A stretch of DNA of 7,894 nucleotides. It comes from an uncultured Selenomonadaceae bacterium. Lineage in GTDB: Bacteria > Bacillota > Negativicutes > Selenomonadales > Selenomonadaceae. This document shows, in pieces, positions 1-6,280 of the stretch. Position numbers and translations under genes: made by a program. The notes under the pieces were generated by a model that saw nothing but the letters and a program-made list of their open reading frames with translations, made no database searches and was not told where the DNA came from. The stretch's first letter is position 1. Every line of letters starts with the position of its first letter. The DNA lies in the NCBI GenBank assembly GCA_905236325.1, contig CAJOPJ010000022.1:1-7894 (forward strand), in the 5' to 3' direction.

Positions 1-820
1 AACCAACCCAGATACTAAGTACGCCGATTGTCAGCACAATAAAGACCTGTATAATTAAAAATTCAATCAATCTGCCGGAAAAAATCAAATCGCCCCAAAC
101 GCGCAAAACTGCAAGTCCAAGAATTTCTGAAATTATCAAGCAGAAACAGTAAGGCAAAATTCTGCCAATTAAATCCCACGGCGTGCCATTCAAGATTGTT
201 GGTTCATAGTGGTGCGAAAGTTTAAGACGCGGAATCATACCGATTGTTGCAAAGACAAAAAACATTGCGCCGAAGAAAAATAAAAAGCCCTGCGTCTGCG
301 CATTTGAAGTTGAACCTGCAGGATTAAACAAAGTACGCGTGTTTAAACTTAAGCCGCTTGAACTTGAACTGCCGCTTGCCATTGCATTTTCAATTGCGAC
401 AAGTTCATTCAACGCGCCTTTAATGTCCGCAGTCAGCGCAGTATTTGTGTTGTCATAAAACACGCCGATTGGCGCGGCAGTCGAACTGTAGCGATTTTTT
501 TCAAGCTCCTGCGGAAAATAAATCACAGCGGCGGCTTGGTCGCGATAGAAAAAATCTTCAGGATTGGCGGCTGAATTTATAACATCAGTCACCTTCATAT
601 ATTCCGACGCGTCAATTTTTGTAATCAATTCGCGGCTGTATCTTGAATTGTCCATATCGATAATCACAACAGGCGCGTCTTTGCCAAAGTTGCCGCTAAG
701 CAAAACCGACAGAATAACGCTAATAACCATTGCAACCATTATACAGACTTTTTCATAAGGCATACCTTTGCCGCTCAGCAAAAATTTCACTTCGTCTTTA
801 AATGACTCAACAAAGCCCAA
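1..820 (-). CDS. ABC-2 type transporter permease (YhhJ/YhiH-like), C-terminus beyond the window
   Basis: Inner-membrane permease of an ABC-2 exporter, the kind that works with an HlyD-type adaptor to move drugs or lipids out of diderm cells. I read 273 residues; family members are about 370, so roughly 100 are missing past the left edge. Visible are a short cytosolic N-terminus, a first membrane segment at about residues 22-42, and a large extracytoplasmic domain at about 43-175. That domain carries the family-typical stretch VVIIDMDNSRYSREL and then TRTLFNP. Further membrane segments lie at about 178-198, 219-240 and 251-273. A Ser-rich run (149-155) lies in the external loop. I chose a TTG start at 820 because AAAGGAG (829-835) sits 8 bases upstream; the first ATG, at codon 20, has no such site and would cut into the N-terminal lead. 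The matching adaptor is on the same strand but is separated by an inverted gene. No ATPase is visible; it may be fused or lie beyond the edge. The fold class is fairly sure and the substrate is unknown. Confidence 0.82.
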   Translation of the reverse strand, partial: MGFVESFKDEVKFLLSGKGMPYEKVCIMVAMVISVILSVLLSGNFGKDAPVVIIDMDNSRYSRELITKIDASEYMKVTDVINSAANPEDFFYRDQAAAVIYFPQELEKNRYSSTAAPIGVFYDNTNTALTADIKGALNELVAIENAMASGSSSSSGLSLNTRTLFNPAGSTSNAQTQGFLFFFGAMFFVFATIGMIPRLKLSHHYEPTILNGTPWDLIGRILPYCFCLIISEILGLAVLRVWGDLIFSGRLIEFLIIQVFIVLTIGVLSIWVG

Positions 821-881
821 AGTTGTAACTCCTTTCAAAGTGGTAAGAAAATTACTTAAAACTTTCCATTAAAAAAATTTT

Positions 882-908
882 TTATCGTGCAAGGAAAAAT
901 TTTATTTA
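882..908 (-). promoter_or_regulatory. Weak sigma-28-like promoter candidate for the permease
   Basis: Read on the minus strand, TAAATAAA is followed after 11 bases by CACGATAA. The flagellar sigma-28 consensus is TAAAGTTT-N11-GCCGATAA, so the -35 core TAAA, the spacing and the CGATAA part match. A start near 875 would leave a leader of about 55 bases before the TTG codon. The surrounding 820-972 gap is very AT-rich and I found no convincing sigma-A pair in either direction, so this may be chance. Confidence 0.2.
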
Positions 909-972
909 TGTCGAAATCAGCAAAAATTCTACAAGAAAAGGATTTCAGTTAATTGGAATGGAGGAATCAAAA

Positions 973-1770
973 ATGGCAACCAACATCAACAGCAGTTACA
1001 CAAGTAATTTGTTCAAGACTGCAAACTTGGCGGGGAAAACTTCCAATCAAAGTAAAAATTCCAGCGCCACGAAAGATTTAATGTCGCAGTACGGCGGCAA
1101 CTATTCTGTCGAAATTTCGGAAAGCGGTTTAAATGCTTTAAATCAAGCCAAAGTCGATGATTCAGCCGAAAAAAATGTTTTGTTTGATGAAAGCAAACTT
1201 TCGCAAGAGGCGCAAGATTATCTGAAAAAACTTCGCGATAAGTACGGCGATTACGACTTCATTATTGCCGATAATGTTGACAATCCGCAAAGCCTGACTC
1301 AACCTAGCGACAAAAATTACTCTGTAATTCTGTCTAGCGAAGAAATTGAAAAAATGGCGCGTGACGAAGAATACTCAAACAAAGTCATGGGCTATATCGG
1401 CGATGCTGTGAAAACTATCGACAGTTTGTTTGAAGAATCGCTCGGCGAAGGCGTTCAACTTGCAAGCGTTTCAGCTACAATCGACAGCGACGGCAATACA
1501 AAACTTTTCGCCAGCATTGAAAAAATGTCAGCCGACCAACAAGAAAGATTTGAAAAGCTGAAAGAAAAACGCGCTGAAGAAAAGAAACAAGCCGAAACTA
1601 ACGCCGCTGAAAAAACTGAAGAAGTTAAAGGCGACGACGCTGAAAAAGCCGAAACTGAAACTGTTTTTGCAAAAGTTGCGAATGTTGAAGCTGACGACAA
1701 AGACAGCTTGCTTGAAAAAATTTTTGCAATCGACTGGGACAACATCGAGGAACAGGAATTTGACTTCTGA
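973..1770 (+). CDS. Uncharacterised charged soluble protein, DUF6033-like
   Basis: Function unknown. The 265-residue product has no signal peptide and no membrane segment, so it is probably cytosolic. Residues 1-40 are Ser/Asn/Thr/Lys-rich and look disordered. A short motif SVEISESGLNAL (45-56) follows, then a probable folded core with YLKKLRDKYGDYDFIIAD (83-100) and SVILSSEEIEKMARDEE (117-133). These resemble, from memory, the Firmicutes family DUF6033, so that label is tentative. Residues 186-230 are almost all Glu, Lys and Ala, probably a single charged helix or coil, and the tail (241-265) is acidic and ends in Phe. I chose the ATG at 973 because TGGAGGA (959-965) lies 7 bases upstream; the in-frame ATG at 958 overlaps that ribosome site and cannot use it. 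The gene stands alone and inverted between two exporter genes, diverging from the permease and converging on the adaptor. Nothing in it shows a role in export. Confidence 0.8.
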   Translation: MATNINSSYTSNLFKTANLAGKTSNQSKNSSATKDLMSQYGGNYSVEISESGLNALNQAKVDDSAEKNVLFDESKLSQEAQDYLKKLRDKYGDYDFIIADNVDNPQSLTQPSDKNYSVILSSEEIEKMARDEEYSNKVMGYIGDAVKTIDSLFEESLGEGVQLASVSATIDSDGNTKLFASIEKMSADQQERFEKLKEKRAEEKKQAETNAAEKTEEVKGDDAEKAETETVFAKVANVEADDKDSLLEKIFAIDWDNIEEQEFDF

Positions 1771-1785
1771 AAAAATATTTTTACT

Positions 1786-1811
1786 GCCGCCAAGCGCGGC
1801 GATTTTTTTTG
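1786..1811 (+). terminator. Rho-independent terminator after the DUF6033-like gene
   Basis: GCCGC (1786-1790) pairs with GCGGC (1796-1800) around the loop CAAGC, followed by GA and eight T's. It begins 15 bases after the stop codon at 1770. For the convergent adaptor transcript the same stem is followed, after three bases, by a mixed A/T run, so termination that way is possible but weaker. The short stem is GC-only, which helps in this AT-rich sequence. Confidence 0.7.
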
Positions 1812-1812
1812 T

Positions 1813-2910
1813 TCAGTCGAAGTCAACGCGCACAGTTTGTCCTGGCAAAACATCAGCATTTTCATCAATATAAATTCTGACTTGGAAAGCCGATAAATCA
1901 GCTTGACTTTGTTCGCGCGATTGTTTTAAATCTGCAAAACCCGGTGCCTGAGTTAAAAGTCGAATTGTGCCTTTAACTTCCTTGTCGCCGGCGACTGTGC
2001 GACAGATAATTTCGTCGCCTTCGTGCAAATTGACTGCTTGTTCTTCCGAAACATAAATATCATAATAAACTCTGCGTGTTTCAAGCAAAACAACAGGCGT
2101 ATTCGGAGTAATCATTTCGCCGTGTTTTGCAAGAACGCTTAAAATTTTTCCTGATTCCGGCGCGTGCAAAGTTAATCTGTTGCGTGAAACTTCAAGTTGC
2201 TGAAGTTGAACTTCAAGCGCGTGTTTTTGTTCATTGAGCGCGGCAATGTCATTTTGCATATTTTGGGCAGCGCGGCGTTCGCGTTCAATAGTCGGCAATG
2301 AAATTGAATCTGTATTAGATCTGTCGCGTGCGCCGGCTAAAAGTCTTTCCAGTGCTTGTTGTTGAGTATCCACATTTGCACGCGCAACATTTAAAGCCAT
2401 TGTAGCGTCGTCAAGTTGAGATTTTGCAACTGCACCGGCTTCAACAAGTTCAAGTTTGCGATTGTAATCAATTTGCGCGTTTTCTAAAGTTGCTTGAGCT
2501 GAGGCAACAAGTGCGCGTTGTGAATCAATTTGCCTGAAAGATTGCTGTTCATCATTCGCCGCTTGAAAGAAATTTATTTGCATAGTGCCTGAAGTGGAAT
2601 TTATTTGCGCGTCAAGCTGTGCAATTTGCGCTTTAAGTTGTTCAATTGACAAATTTGTATCTGTTTGGTCAAGTTGCATAATAATATCTCCTTCCTTGAC
2701 AAATTGTCCTTCCTTGACAGCTTCATTTATCATTCTGCCGCTGACTGAATCAAAAGCAAGTTTAATCTGTTCGGCGGTCAAAATGCCTTCCTTGCGCTCA
2801 ACTGCCAAAATTGTTGCATCGTTGCCTTTGTACATTAGCACAACGCCGCTGACAATCAAAACTAAAATAAAAATAATGCCAACGCGATTTGCTTTTTGTG
2901 TTGAGTTCAT
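1813..2910 (-). CDS. HlyD-family periplasmic adaptor (membrane fusion protein) of an ABC exporter
   Basis: Links an inner-membrane ABC permease to an outer-membrane channel, or extends it into the periplasm, in drug or lipid efflux. The 365 residues show the usual order. There is one N-terminal membrane anchor (about 9-27). The first half of the biotinyl-lipoyl domain follows (about 36-81, with SGRMINEAVKEGQFVKEGD). A long Gln/Ala/Leu-rich coiled-coil hairpin spans about 84-247. The second lipoyl half (about 246-277, HAPESGKI) and a beta-barrel region ending PGQTVRVDFD complete it. The length is normal for YbhG/YhiI-like adaptors and there is no lipobox, so it is held by the uncleaved anchor. 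The ATG at 2910 has AAGGAGGT (2917-2924) 6 bases upstream. It has its own promoter and is probably transcribed apart from the permease at 820, because an inverted gene and a hairpin lie between them. The family is secure; the exported compound cannot be told. Confidence 0.9.
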   Translation of the reverse strand: MNSTQKANRVGIIFILVLIVSGVVLMYKGNDATILAVERKEGILTAEQIKLAFDSVSGRMINEAVKEGQFVKEGDIIMQLDQTDTNLSIEQLKAQIAQLDAQINSTSGTMQINFFQAANDEQQSFRQIDSQRALVASAQATLENAQIDYNRKLELVEAGAVAKSQLDDATMALNVARANVDTQQQALERLLAGARDRSNTDSISLPTIERERRAAQNMQNDIAALNEQKHALEVQLQQLEVSRNRLTLHAPESGKILSVLAKHGEMITPNTPVVLLETRRVYYDIYVSEEQAVNLHEGDEIICRTVAGDKEVKGTIRLLTQAPGFADLKQSREQSQADLSAFQVRIYIDENADVLPGQTVRVDFD

Positions 2911-2937
2911 AGAACTACCTCCTTAAAAATTTTGATT

Positions 2938-2967
2938 ATTATAGCAGTCGATTTTGTAAAATGTAAA
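2938..2967 (-). promoter_or_regulatory. Sigma-A promoter of the HlyD-like adaptor
   Basis: On the minus strand, TTTACA (2962-2967) and a perfect TATAAT (2938-2943) are 18 bases apart. Initiation near 2931 gives a very short leader of about 20 bases that holds the AAGGAGGT ribosome site. It faces away from the acyltransferase promoter. Confidence 0.65.
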
Positions 2968-2980
2968 TAAAAAAATCAAG

Positions 2981-3009
2981 TTGTTTCAAAAATATTTTTG
3001 AATTATTAT
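2981..3009 (+). promoter_or_regulatory. Sigma-A promoter of the acyltransferase, with an internal palindrome
   Basis: TTGTTT (2981-2986) and TATTAT (3004-3009) are 17 bases apart; start expected near 3016, about 25 bases before the ATG. The -35 matches the consensus only in its TTG, while the -10 matches 5 of 6. The spacer is almost filled by the perfect 18-base palindrome TTCAAAAATATTTTTGAA (2985-3002), a plausible repressor site but also possible by chance in such AT-rich DNA. Confidence 0.5.
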
Positions 3010-3040
3010 ATCCGCAAAATATTTTTTTGGAGGATTGATT

Positions 3041-3685
3041 ATGTTTGATTTAATTATTCTTGGCGCGGGCGGTAATGGTCGTGAAGTTTGCGAAATGTGC
3101 GATGAAATTTTTAAAGACAGTCAAGATTATCGAATAAAAGGCTTTCTGTCCGATGTTTTAGATATTTTGGACGGCTTTGATGTCGGTTATCCATTGCTCG
3201 GCACAATTAAAGATTATAAAATTCAGCCGAACGACAGATTTATTTTGGCGATTGGCGATGTTCACGGTCGCAGAAAAATTGCTGAAGATATATTAAAAAG
3301 CGGCGGAAAATTTTTAACTTTGATCAGTCCTGACGCAAAGGTCTATAAAAGCGCAAAAATTGGTCAAGGCGTGATAATTTTTCCATTTGCACATATTGGC
3401 GCAAATGCTGAGGTCGGCGATTTTTGTATGCTAAATATTTTTTCAGGTTGCGGTCACGATGTTCAACTTGGAAATTTTTCTGAACTTGCGCCTTATGCTG
3501 CTGTTGCCGGCGGAGTAATTTGTGGCGAAGAATGTTTTTTTGCTATGCATTCAGTTGTTGCGCCAAAAACTGTCTTAGGCAACAGAGTTGTCATTTCGCA
3601 AGGTTCAACTGTACAAAAAAATCAGCCGGACGACGCTTTAATTATCGGCGTTCCAGGCAAAAAATTTCGCAAAATCGGTTTTTGA
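3041..3685 (+). CDS. NeuD/PglD-like sugar O- or N-acyltransferase (left-handed beta-helix)
   Basis: Transfers an acyl group, usually acetyl from acetyl-CoA, to a nucleotide sugar or sialic-acid-type sugar for surface glycans; the acceptor here is unknown. The 214 residues are the normal family length. The N-terminal Rossmann-like part has GAGGNGRE (8-15), as in PglD and NeuD, and covers about 1-95. From about 98 to 190 runs a left-handed beta-helix of imperfect hexapeptide repeats (for example AKIGQGVIIF, AEVGDF, VVAPKTVLGNRVVIS). GCGHD (136-140) places the likely catalytic His at 139, and the C-terminus has the usual IIGVPGKK. I chose the ATG at 3041 because GGAGG (3029-3033) is 7 bases upstream; the in-frame TTG at 3035 is one base from that site. 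It has its own promoter and no sugar-synthesis gene next to it. There is no clear terminator after it, so some readthrough into the trpB leader is possible. Confidence 0.88.
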   Translation: MFDLIILGAGGNGREVCEMCDEIFKDSQDYRIKGFLSDVLDILDGFDVGYPLLGTIKDYKIQPNDRFILAIGDVHGRRKIAEDILKSGGKFLTLISPDAKVYKSAKIGQGVIIFPFAHIGANAEVGDFCMLNIFSGCGHDVQLGNFSELAPYAAVAGGVICGEECFFAMHSVVAPKTVLGNRVVISQGSTVQKNQPDDALIIGVPGKKFRKIGF

Positions 3686-3698
3686 TTAAAAATTTTTC

Positions 3699-3727
3699 TT
3701 GACAAAATAAAACAAAGTTGTTATATT
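3699..3727 (+). promoter_or_regulatory. Sigma-A promoter of the trpB leader
   Basis: A perfect TTGACA (3699-3704) and TATATT (3722-3727, 5 of 6) are exactly 17 bases apart. Transcription should begin near 3734, just before stem I of the T-box. It is the strongest promoter match in the window and begins only 14 bases after the stop codon of the acyltransferase. Confidence 0.85.
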
Positions 3728-3733
3728 ACACGC

Positions 3734-4024
3734 GAATTTAATATTTAAAACCGATGAAGCGGAGATAAAGGCAAATATGACTGCACAGAGAGTTCGCGTT
3801 GCTGAGAGTCGAATCAGAAACAGTTTGTCAAATGGACCGCTGAGGGCGCGATGAAAAGTTTTTTTTACTTAGTAGTTGGCGACGTGAGGCATACGTAAGT
3901 TGTCGGGAGTATGTAGGTACTTCGCAAAGTGCACGGCGCAAGTCGTGAATCAGGGTGGCACCGCGAATTTTGATAAAAAAATTTCGTCCCTGGCAGAGTT
4001 ATTTTAATTCTGTCGGGGATTTTT
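3734..4024 (+). promoter_or_regulatory. Tryptophan T-box riboswitch (tRNA-Trp-sensing leader)
   Basis: A cis RNA that binds tRNA-Trp and lets trpB be transcribed only when that tRNA is uncharged. The base of stem I is GCGG (3759-3762) with CCGC (3837-3840). The specifier is TGG (3833-3835), the Trp codon, in the usual place just before the closing strand. The distal stem I part (AGAGAG at about 3786-3791, GCTGAGAG at about 3801-3808) has the familiar conserved look. Stem III is CACGGC-GCAA-GTCGTG (3932-3947). The T-box itself is AGGGTGGCACCGCG (3952-3965); its TGGC (3956-3959) would pair with the tRNA end NCCA where N is G, the usual discriminator of bacterial tRNA-Trp. CAGGG (3951-3955) pairs with CCCTG (3988-3992) to form the antiterminator, which excludes the terminator. 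Two independent contacts agree on Trp, so the specificity call is strong. The exact 5' end is inferred from the promoter. Confidence 0.95.
3987..4024 (+). terminator. Regulated terminator of the tryptophan T-box
   Basis: A 12-pair stem joins 3987-3998 (TCCCTGGCAGAG) to 4008-4019 (TTCTGTCGGGGA), with three G-T pairs and a nine-base loop, then five T's. The 5' arm shares TCCCTG with the antiterminator, so only one of the two forms: charged tRNA-Trp leaves the terminator intact, uncharged tRNA-Trp disrupts it. Confidence 0.9.
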
Positions 4025-4083
4025 AAATTCTAGATACTAAAAATTTTCGGCAGAAACTTCAAAATCTTAGGAGGAAATTAAAA

Positions 4084-5313
4084 ATGGAAAATGTTAATTA
4101 CGCAACTTATTTGAAAAATTATCCCAGTCAAGACGGCAAATTCGGGCGCTTTGGTGGTGCATATTTACCTGAACATTTGGTTCCTGCAATGGAAGAAATT
4201 ACAGAGGCTTATTTGACAATTTGCCAATCGTCGCAATTTATCAATGAACTGCGCCGGATTCGCCGTGAATTTCAAGGTCGCCCTACTCCTGTTTATCACT
4301 GCGAAAGACTTAGTCGCTTGAATGGCAGCAAATGTCAAATTTATCTGAAGCGCGAAGATTTAAATCACACAGGCGCACATAAATTAAATCACTGCATGGG
4401 CGAAGGTCTTTTGGCAAAGTTCATGGGCAAAAAGCGCATCATTGCCGAAACAGGCGCAGGACAACACGGCGTAGCTTTGGCAACTGCTGCTGCATTTTTC
4501 GGCTTGGAATGTACAATTTACATGGGCGAAGTTGATATTCAAAAACAAGCTCCGAATGTTGCGCGAATGAAAGTTCTCGGTACAAATGTTGTTTCCGTAA
4601 GCAAAGGACAAAAAACGCTCAAAGAAGCAGTTGACGCGGCTTTTGAAGATTACAGCGCAAATTACAAAGACACAATTTATTGCATTGGTTCGGCGGTTGG
4701 ACCGCATCCTTTCCCCATGATGGTACGCGACTTTCAATTTGTAGTCGGTGAAGAGGCGCGTGAACAGTTCAAGGAAATGACAGGATTTTTGCCTGATGTT
4801 GTAACTGCTTGCGTTGGTGGCGGCTCAAATTCAATTGGAATGTTCCTGCCATTTATTAACGATCCTGTCGAAATTGTCGGCGTTGAGCCTTTAGGGCGCG
4901 GAAAAAATCAAGGCGATCACGCCGCGTCAATGACTTATGGCTCAGAAGGCGTTATGCACGGTTTTAATTCAATTATGCTTAAGGACGATAAAGGCGAACC
5001 TGCGCCTGTTTATTCAATCGCAAGCGGCTTAGATTACCAATCTGTCGGTCCGGAACATGCTTTCCTGCGCGAAATTGGGCGCGTAAAATATGATACTGCA
5101 AGCGACGCAGAAGCTGTTGAGGCATTTTTCAAACTCAGTCGCTATGAAGGCATTATTCCTGCGCTTGAAAGTTCTCACGCTGTTGCTTACGCAATGCGCC
5201 GCGCTAAAGAAATGCAACATGGTTCAATTTTAGTAAATCTTAGCGGTCGTGGCGATAAAGATATTGATTATGTCATTGAAAAGTACGGCTTTGGCGAAAA
5301 TTATAAATTTTAA
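4084..5313 (+). CDS. trpB: Tryptophan synthase beta chain (TrpB), apparently a solitary gene
   Basis: A PLP enzyme of the cytosol that condenses indole with L-serine to L-tryptophan. At 409 residues it is the normal TrpB1 length. HTGAHK (95-100) supplies the PLP lysine, Lys100; AETGAGQHG (121-129) carries the catalytic Glu122. GPHP (206-209) is present, GGGSN (245-249) binds the PLP phosphate, SIASGLDY (311-318) holds the domain-closing Asp317, and NLSGRGDKD (385-393) gives the Ser near the pyridine nitrogen. All expected active-site residues are present, so it should be active. The family position often written RDW is EDY here (188-190). The ATG at 4084 has AGGAGG (4069-4074) 9 bases upstream. 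It is controlled by the Trp T-box and closed by its own terminator, so it is transcribed alone. With no trpA or other trp gene on either side it may serve indole salvage, or pair with a TrpA coded elsewhere. Sequence motifs argue against the TrpB2 group. Confidence 0.95.
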   Translation: MENVNYATYLKNYPSQDGKFGRFGGAYLPEHLVPAMEEITEAYLTICQSSQFINELRRIRREFQGRPTPVYHCERLSRLNGSKCQIYLKREDLNHTGAHKLNHCMGEGLLAKFMGKKRIIAETGAGQHGVALATAAAFFGLECTIYMGEVDIQKQAPNVARMKVLGTNVVSVSKGQKTLKEAVDAAFEDYSANYKDTIYCIGSAVGPHPFPMMVRDFQFVVGEEAREQFKEMTGFLPDVVTACVGGGSNSIGMFLPFINDPVEIVGVEPLGRGKNQGDHAASMTYGSEGVMHGFNSIMLKDDKGEPAPVYSIASGLDYQSVGPEHAFLREIGRVKYDTASDAEAVEAFFKLSRYEGIIPALESSHAVAYAMRRAKEMQHGSILVNLSGRGDKDIDYVIEKYGFGENYKF

Positions 5314-5329
5314 TTGCAAAAAAAATTTA

Positions 5330-5359
5330 GACTCCGATTCAATTTTCGGAGTCTTTTTT
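5330..5359 (+). terminator. Bidirectional terminator between trpB and the glycosyltransferase
   Basis: GACTCCGA (5330-5337) pairs perfectly with TCGGAGTC (5346-5353) around eight bases, then six T's close the trpB transcript. Read on the minus strand, the same stem is followed by TAAATTTTTTTT, so it also ends the purD-glycosyltransferase transcript. The last codons and stop of the glycosyltransferase (down to 5339) form one arm and part of the loop. Confidence 0.9.
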
Positions 5360-6280
5360 ATTGAAAAAATTTTTGTTCATTGCACACAATTTGCAAACAA
5401 ATTCAGGTAAAAATTTCTCAAGTCTGCCAAGTCTGTAGCCTAAAAATTTAGCAAAATCATGACAAATTGCGCTGAAAATTTCTGCTGAATTATTTTGCCA
5501 CAGATTTTTTAACTTCAGCAAGACAAATTTTTTACCTGCGCTTTCAGCACTGCCAAAATCTTTGCGAATCCAACTTTCACGCGAATGAAAAACACCAATA
5601 TCGAAATATCTGCTGAACTCCTGCAAAATTTTGTAGTTGTGGCTGTGAAAAACCTGCGTTTCAGCATTGTAAAAAATTTTGTGCCTTGCAAGCAACATTT
5701 TTGCCGCAACAAACATATCTTCGCATAAAATTACCTGAGTTGGAAAGCCGCCGACTTCCTGCAAAAAATTTACTCTGTACGCCGCGAAAGAATTTGACGC
5801 CGTTGCAACCTTCAAGCCTAAAAACTTTTTGTCAGCCAAACTGCGCAGTTGGCTTTTGGCAGGATAATTAAATTCACGCAGAAATTTAGCCTCAAGCGTC
5901 GCATTTTTGTGCGGAAGTTGCCTTCCAAAAGTTAAGCCTACTTCCGAATTTTCAGCAAAAATTTCTACCAATTTTGACAGCGTTTTGTCGCCATATAAAA
6001 AAACATCTTGCGTTAAAAACACTGCAATGTCAATTGAAAATTTTTTCTGCAAATATTCAACTGCAAATTGGCGCGTCTTGCCGTGATTAAATTTTTCGCG
6101 CTGAATTTTTAAAACTTCAAAGCCGAAACTTTCAGCAAGTTCAGGCGTGCCGTCAGTTGATTCTGAATCTACTACCAATTTTTTGCAATTTAAATCTTGG
6201 CGTGAAATTTCCTCAAGCAGTCGCTTAAAATTTTTTCCTGCGTTCAGCGTTGGAATTATCAGACCGCATTTTAAAGCCAT
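5339..6280 (-). CDS. Family 2 glycosyltransferase, rhamnosyltransferase-like
   Basis: Adds a sugar from a nucleotide-sugar donor to a growing glycan, probably for a surface polysaccharide; acts at the cytosolic face of the membrane. The 313 residues have a GT-A domain: LIIPTLNAG (7-15), the nucleotide-binding VVDSESTDGT (36-45), then FNHGKTRQ (64-71). That last motif, with TQDVF (90-94) where other families show DxD, is typical of the RfbF/WbbL-like rhamnosyltransferase branch. CEDMF (186-190) carries the likely catalytic acidic pair, and HSHNY (212-216) is the usual late motif. There is no clear membrane segment; the Lys/Phe-rich C-terminal part (about 250-313) may lie on the membrane. The ATG at 6280 overlaps the purD stop by 10 bases, with only a weak AAAGGCG upstream, so translation is probably coupled to purD. 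The stop lies inside the terminator hairpin shared with trpB. GT2 is secure; the rhamnose preference is an inference from motifs. Confidence 0.9.
   Translation of the reverse strand: MALKCGLIIPTLNAGKNFKRLLEEISRQDLNCKKLVVDSESTDGTPELAESFGFEVLKIQREKFNHGKTRQFAVEYLQKKFSIDIAVFLTQDVFLYGDKTLSKLVEIFAENSEVGLTFGRQLPHKNATLEAKFLREFNYPAKSQLRSLADKKFLGLKVATASNSFAAYRVNFLQEVGGFPTQVILCEDMFVAAKMLLARHKIFYNAETQVFHSHNYKILQEFSRYFDIGVFHSRESWIRKDFGSAESAGKKFVLLKLKNLWQNNSAEIFSAICHDFAKFLGYRLGRLEKFLPEFVCKLCAMNKNFFNKKDSEN

Noticed and set aside
821..972. A sigma-A promoter for the DUF6033-like gene
   Set aside because: Several AT-rich hexamers are present but none forms a convincing -35/-10 pair at 16-18 bases, so none is annotated.
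1455..1868. A 137-codon open frame antisense to the DUF6033-like gene, rich in Ser, Phe and Ala
   Set aside because: Its composition is the mirror of the Glu/Lys/Ala-rich codons on the plus strand, it has no ribosome site, and it overlaps the end of the adaptor gene.
4384..4737. A 117-codon open frame antisense to trpB
   Set aside because: It lies wholly inside a firmly identified gene, has no ribosome site or family motifs, and is rich in Cys, His and Asn as expected of a shadow frame.
4084..5313. A TrpB2-type (phosphoserine-using or alternative) tryptophan synthase
   Set aside because: TrpB2 proteins are longer and have a different lysine motif of the SPTGSHK type; this one has HTGAHK and the TrpB1 motifs throughout.
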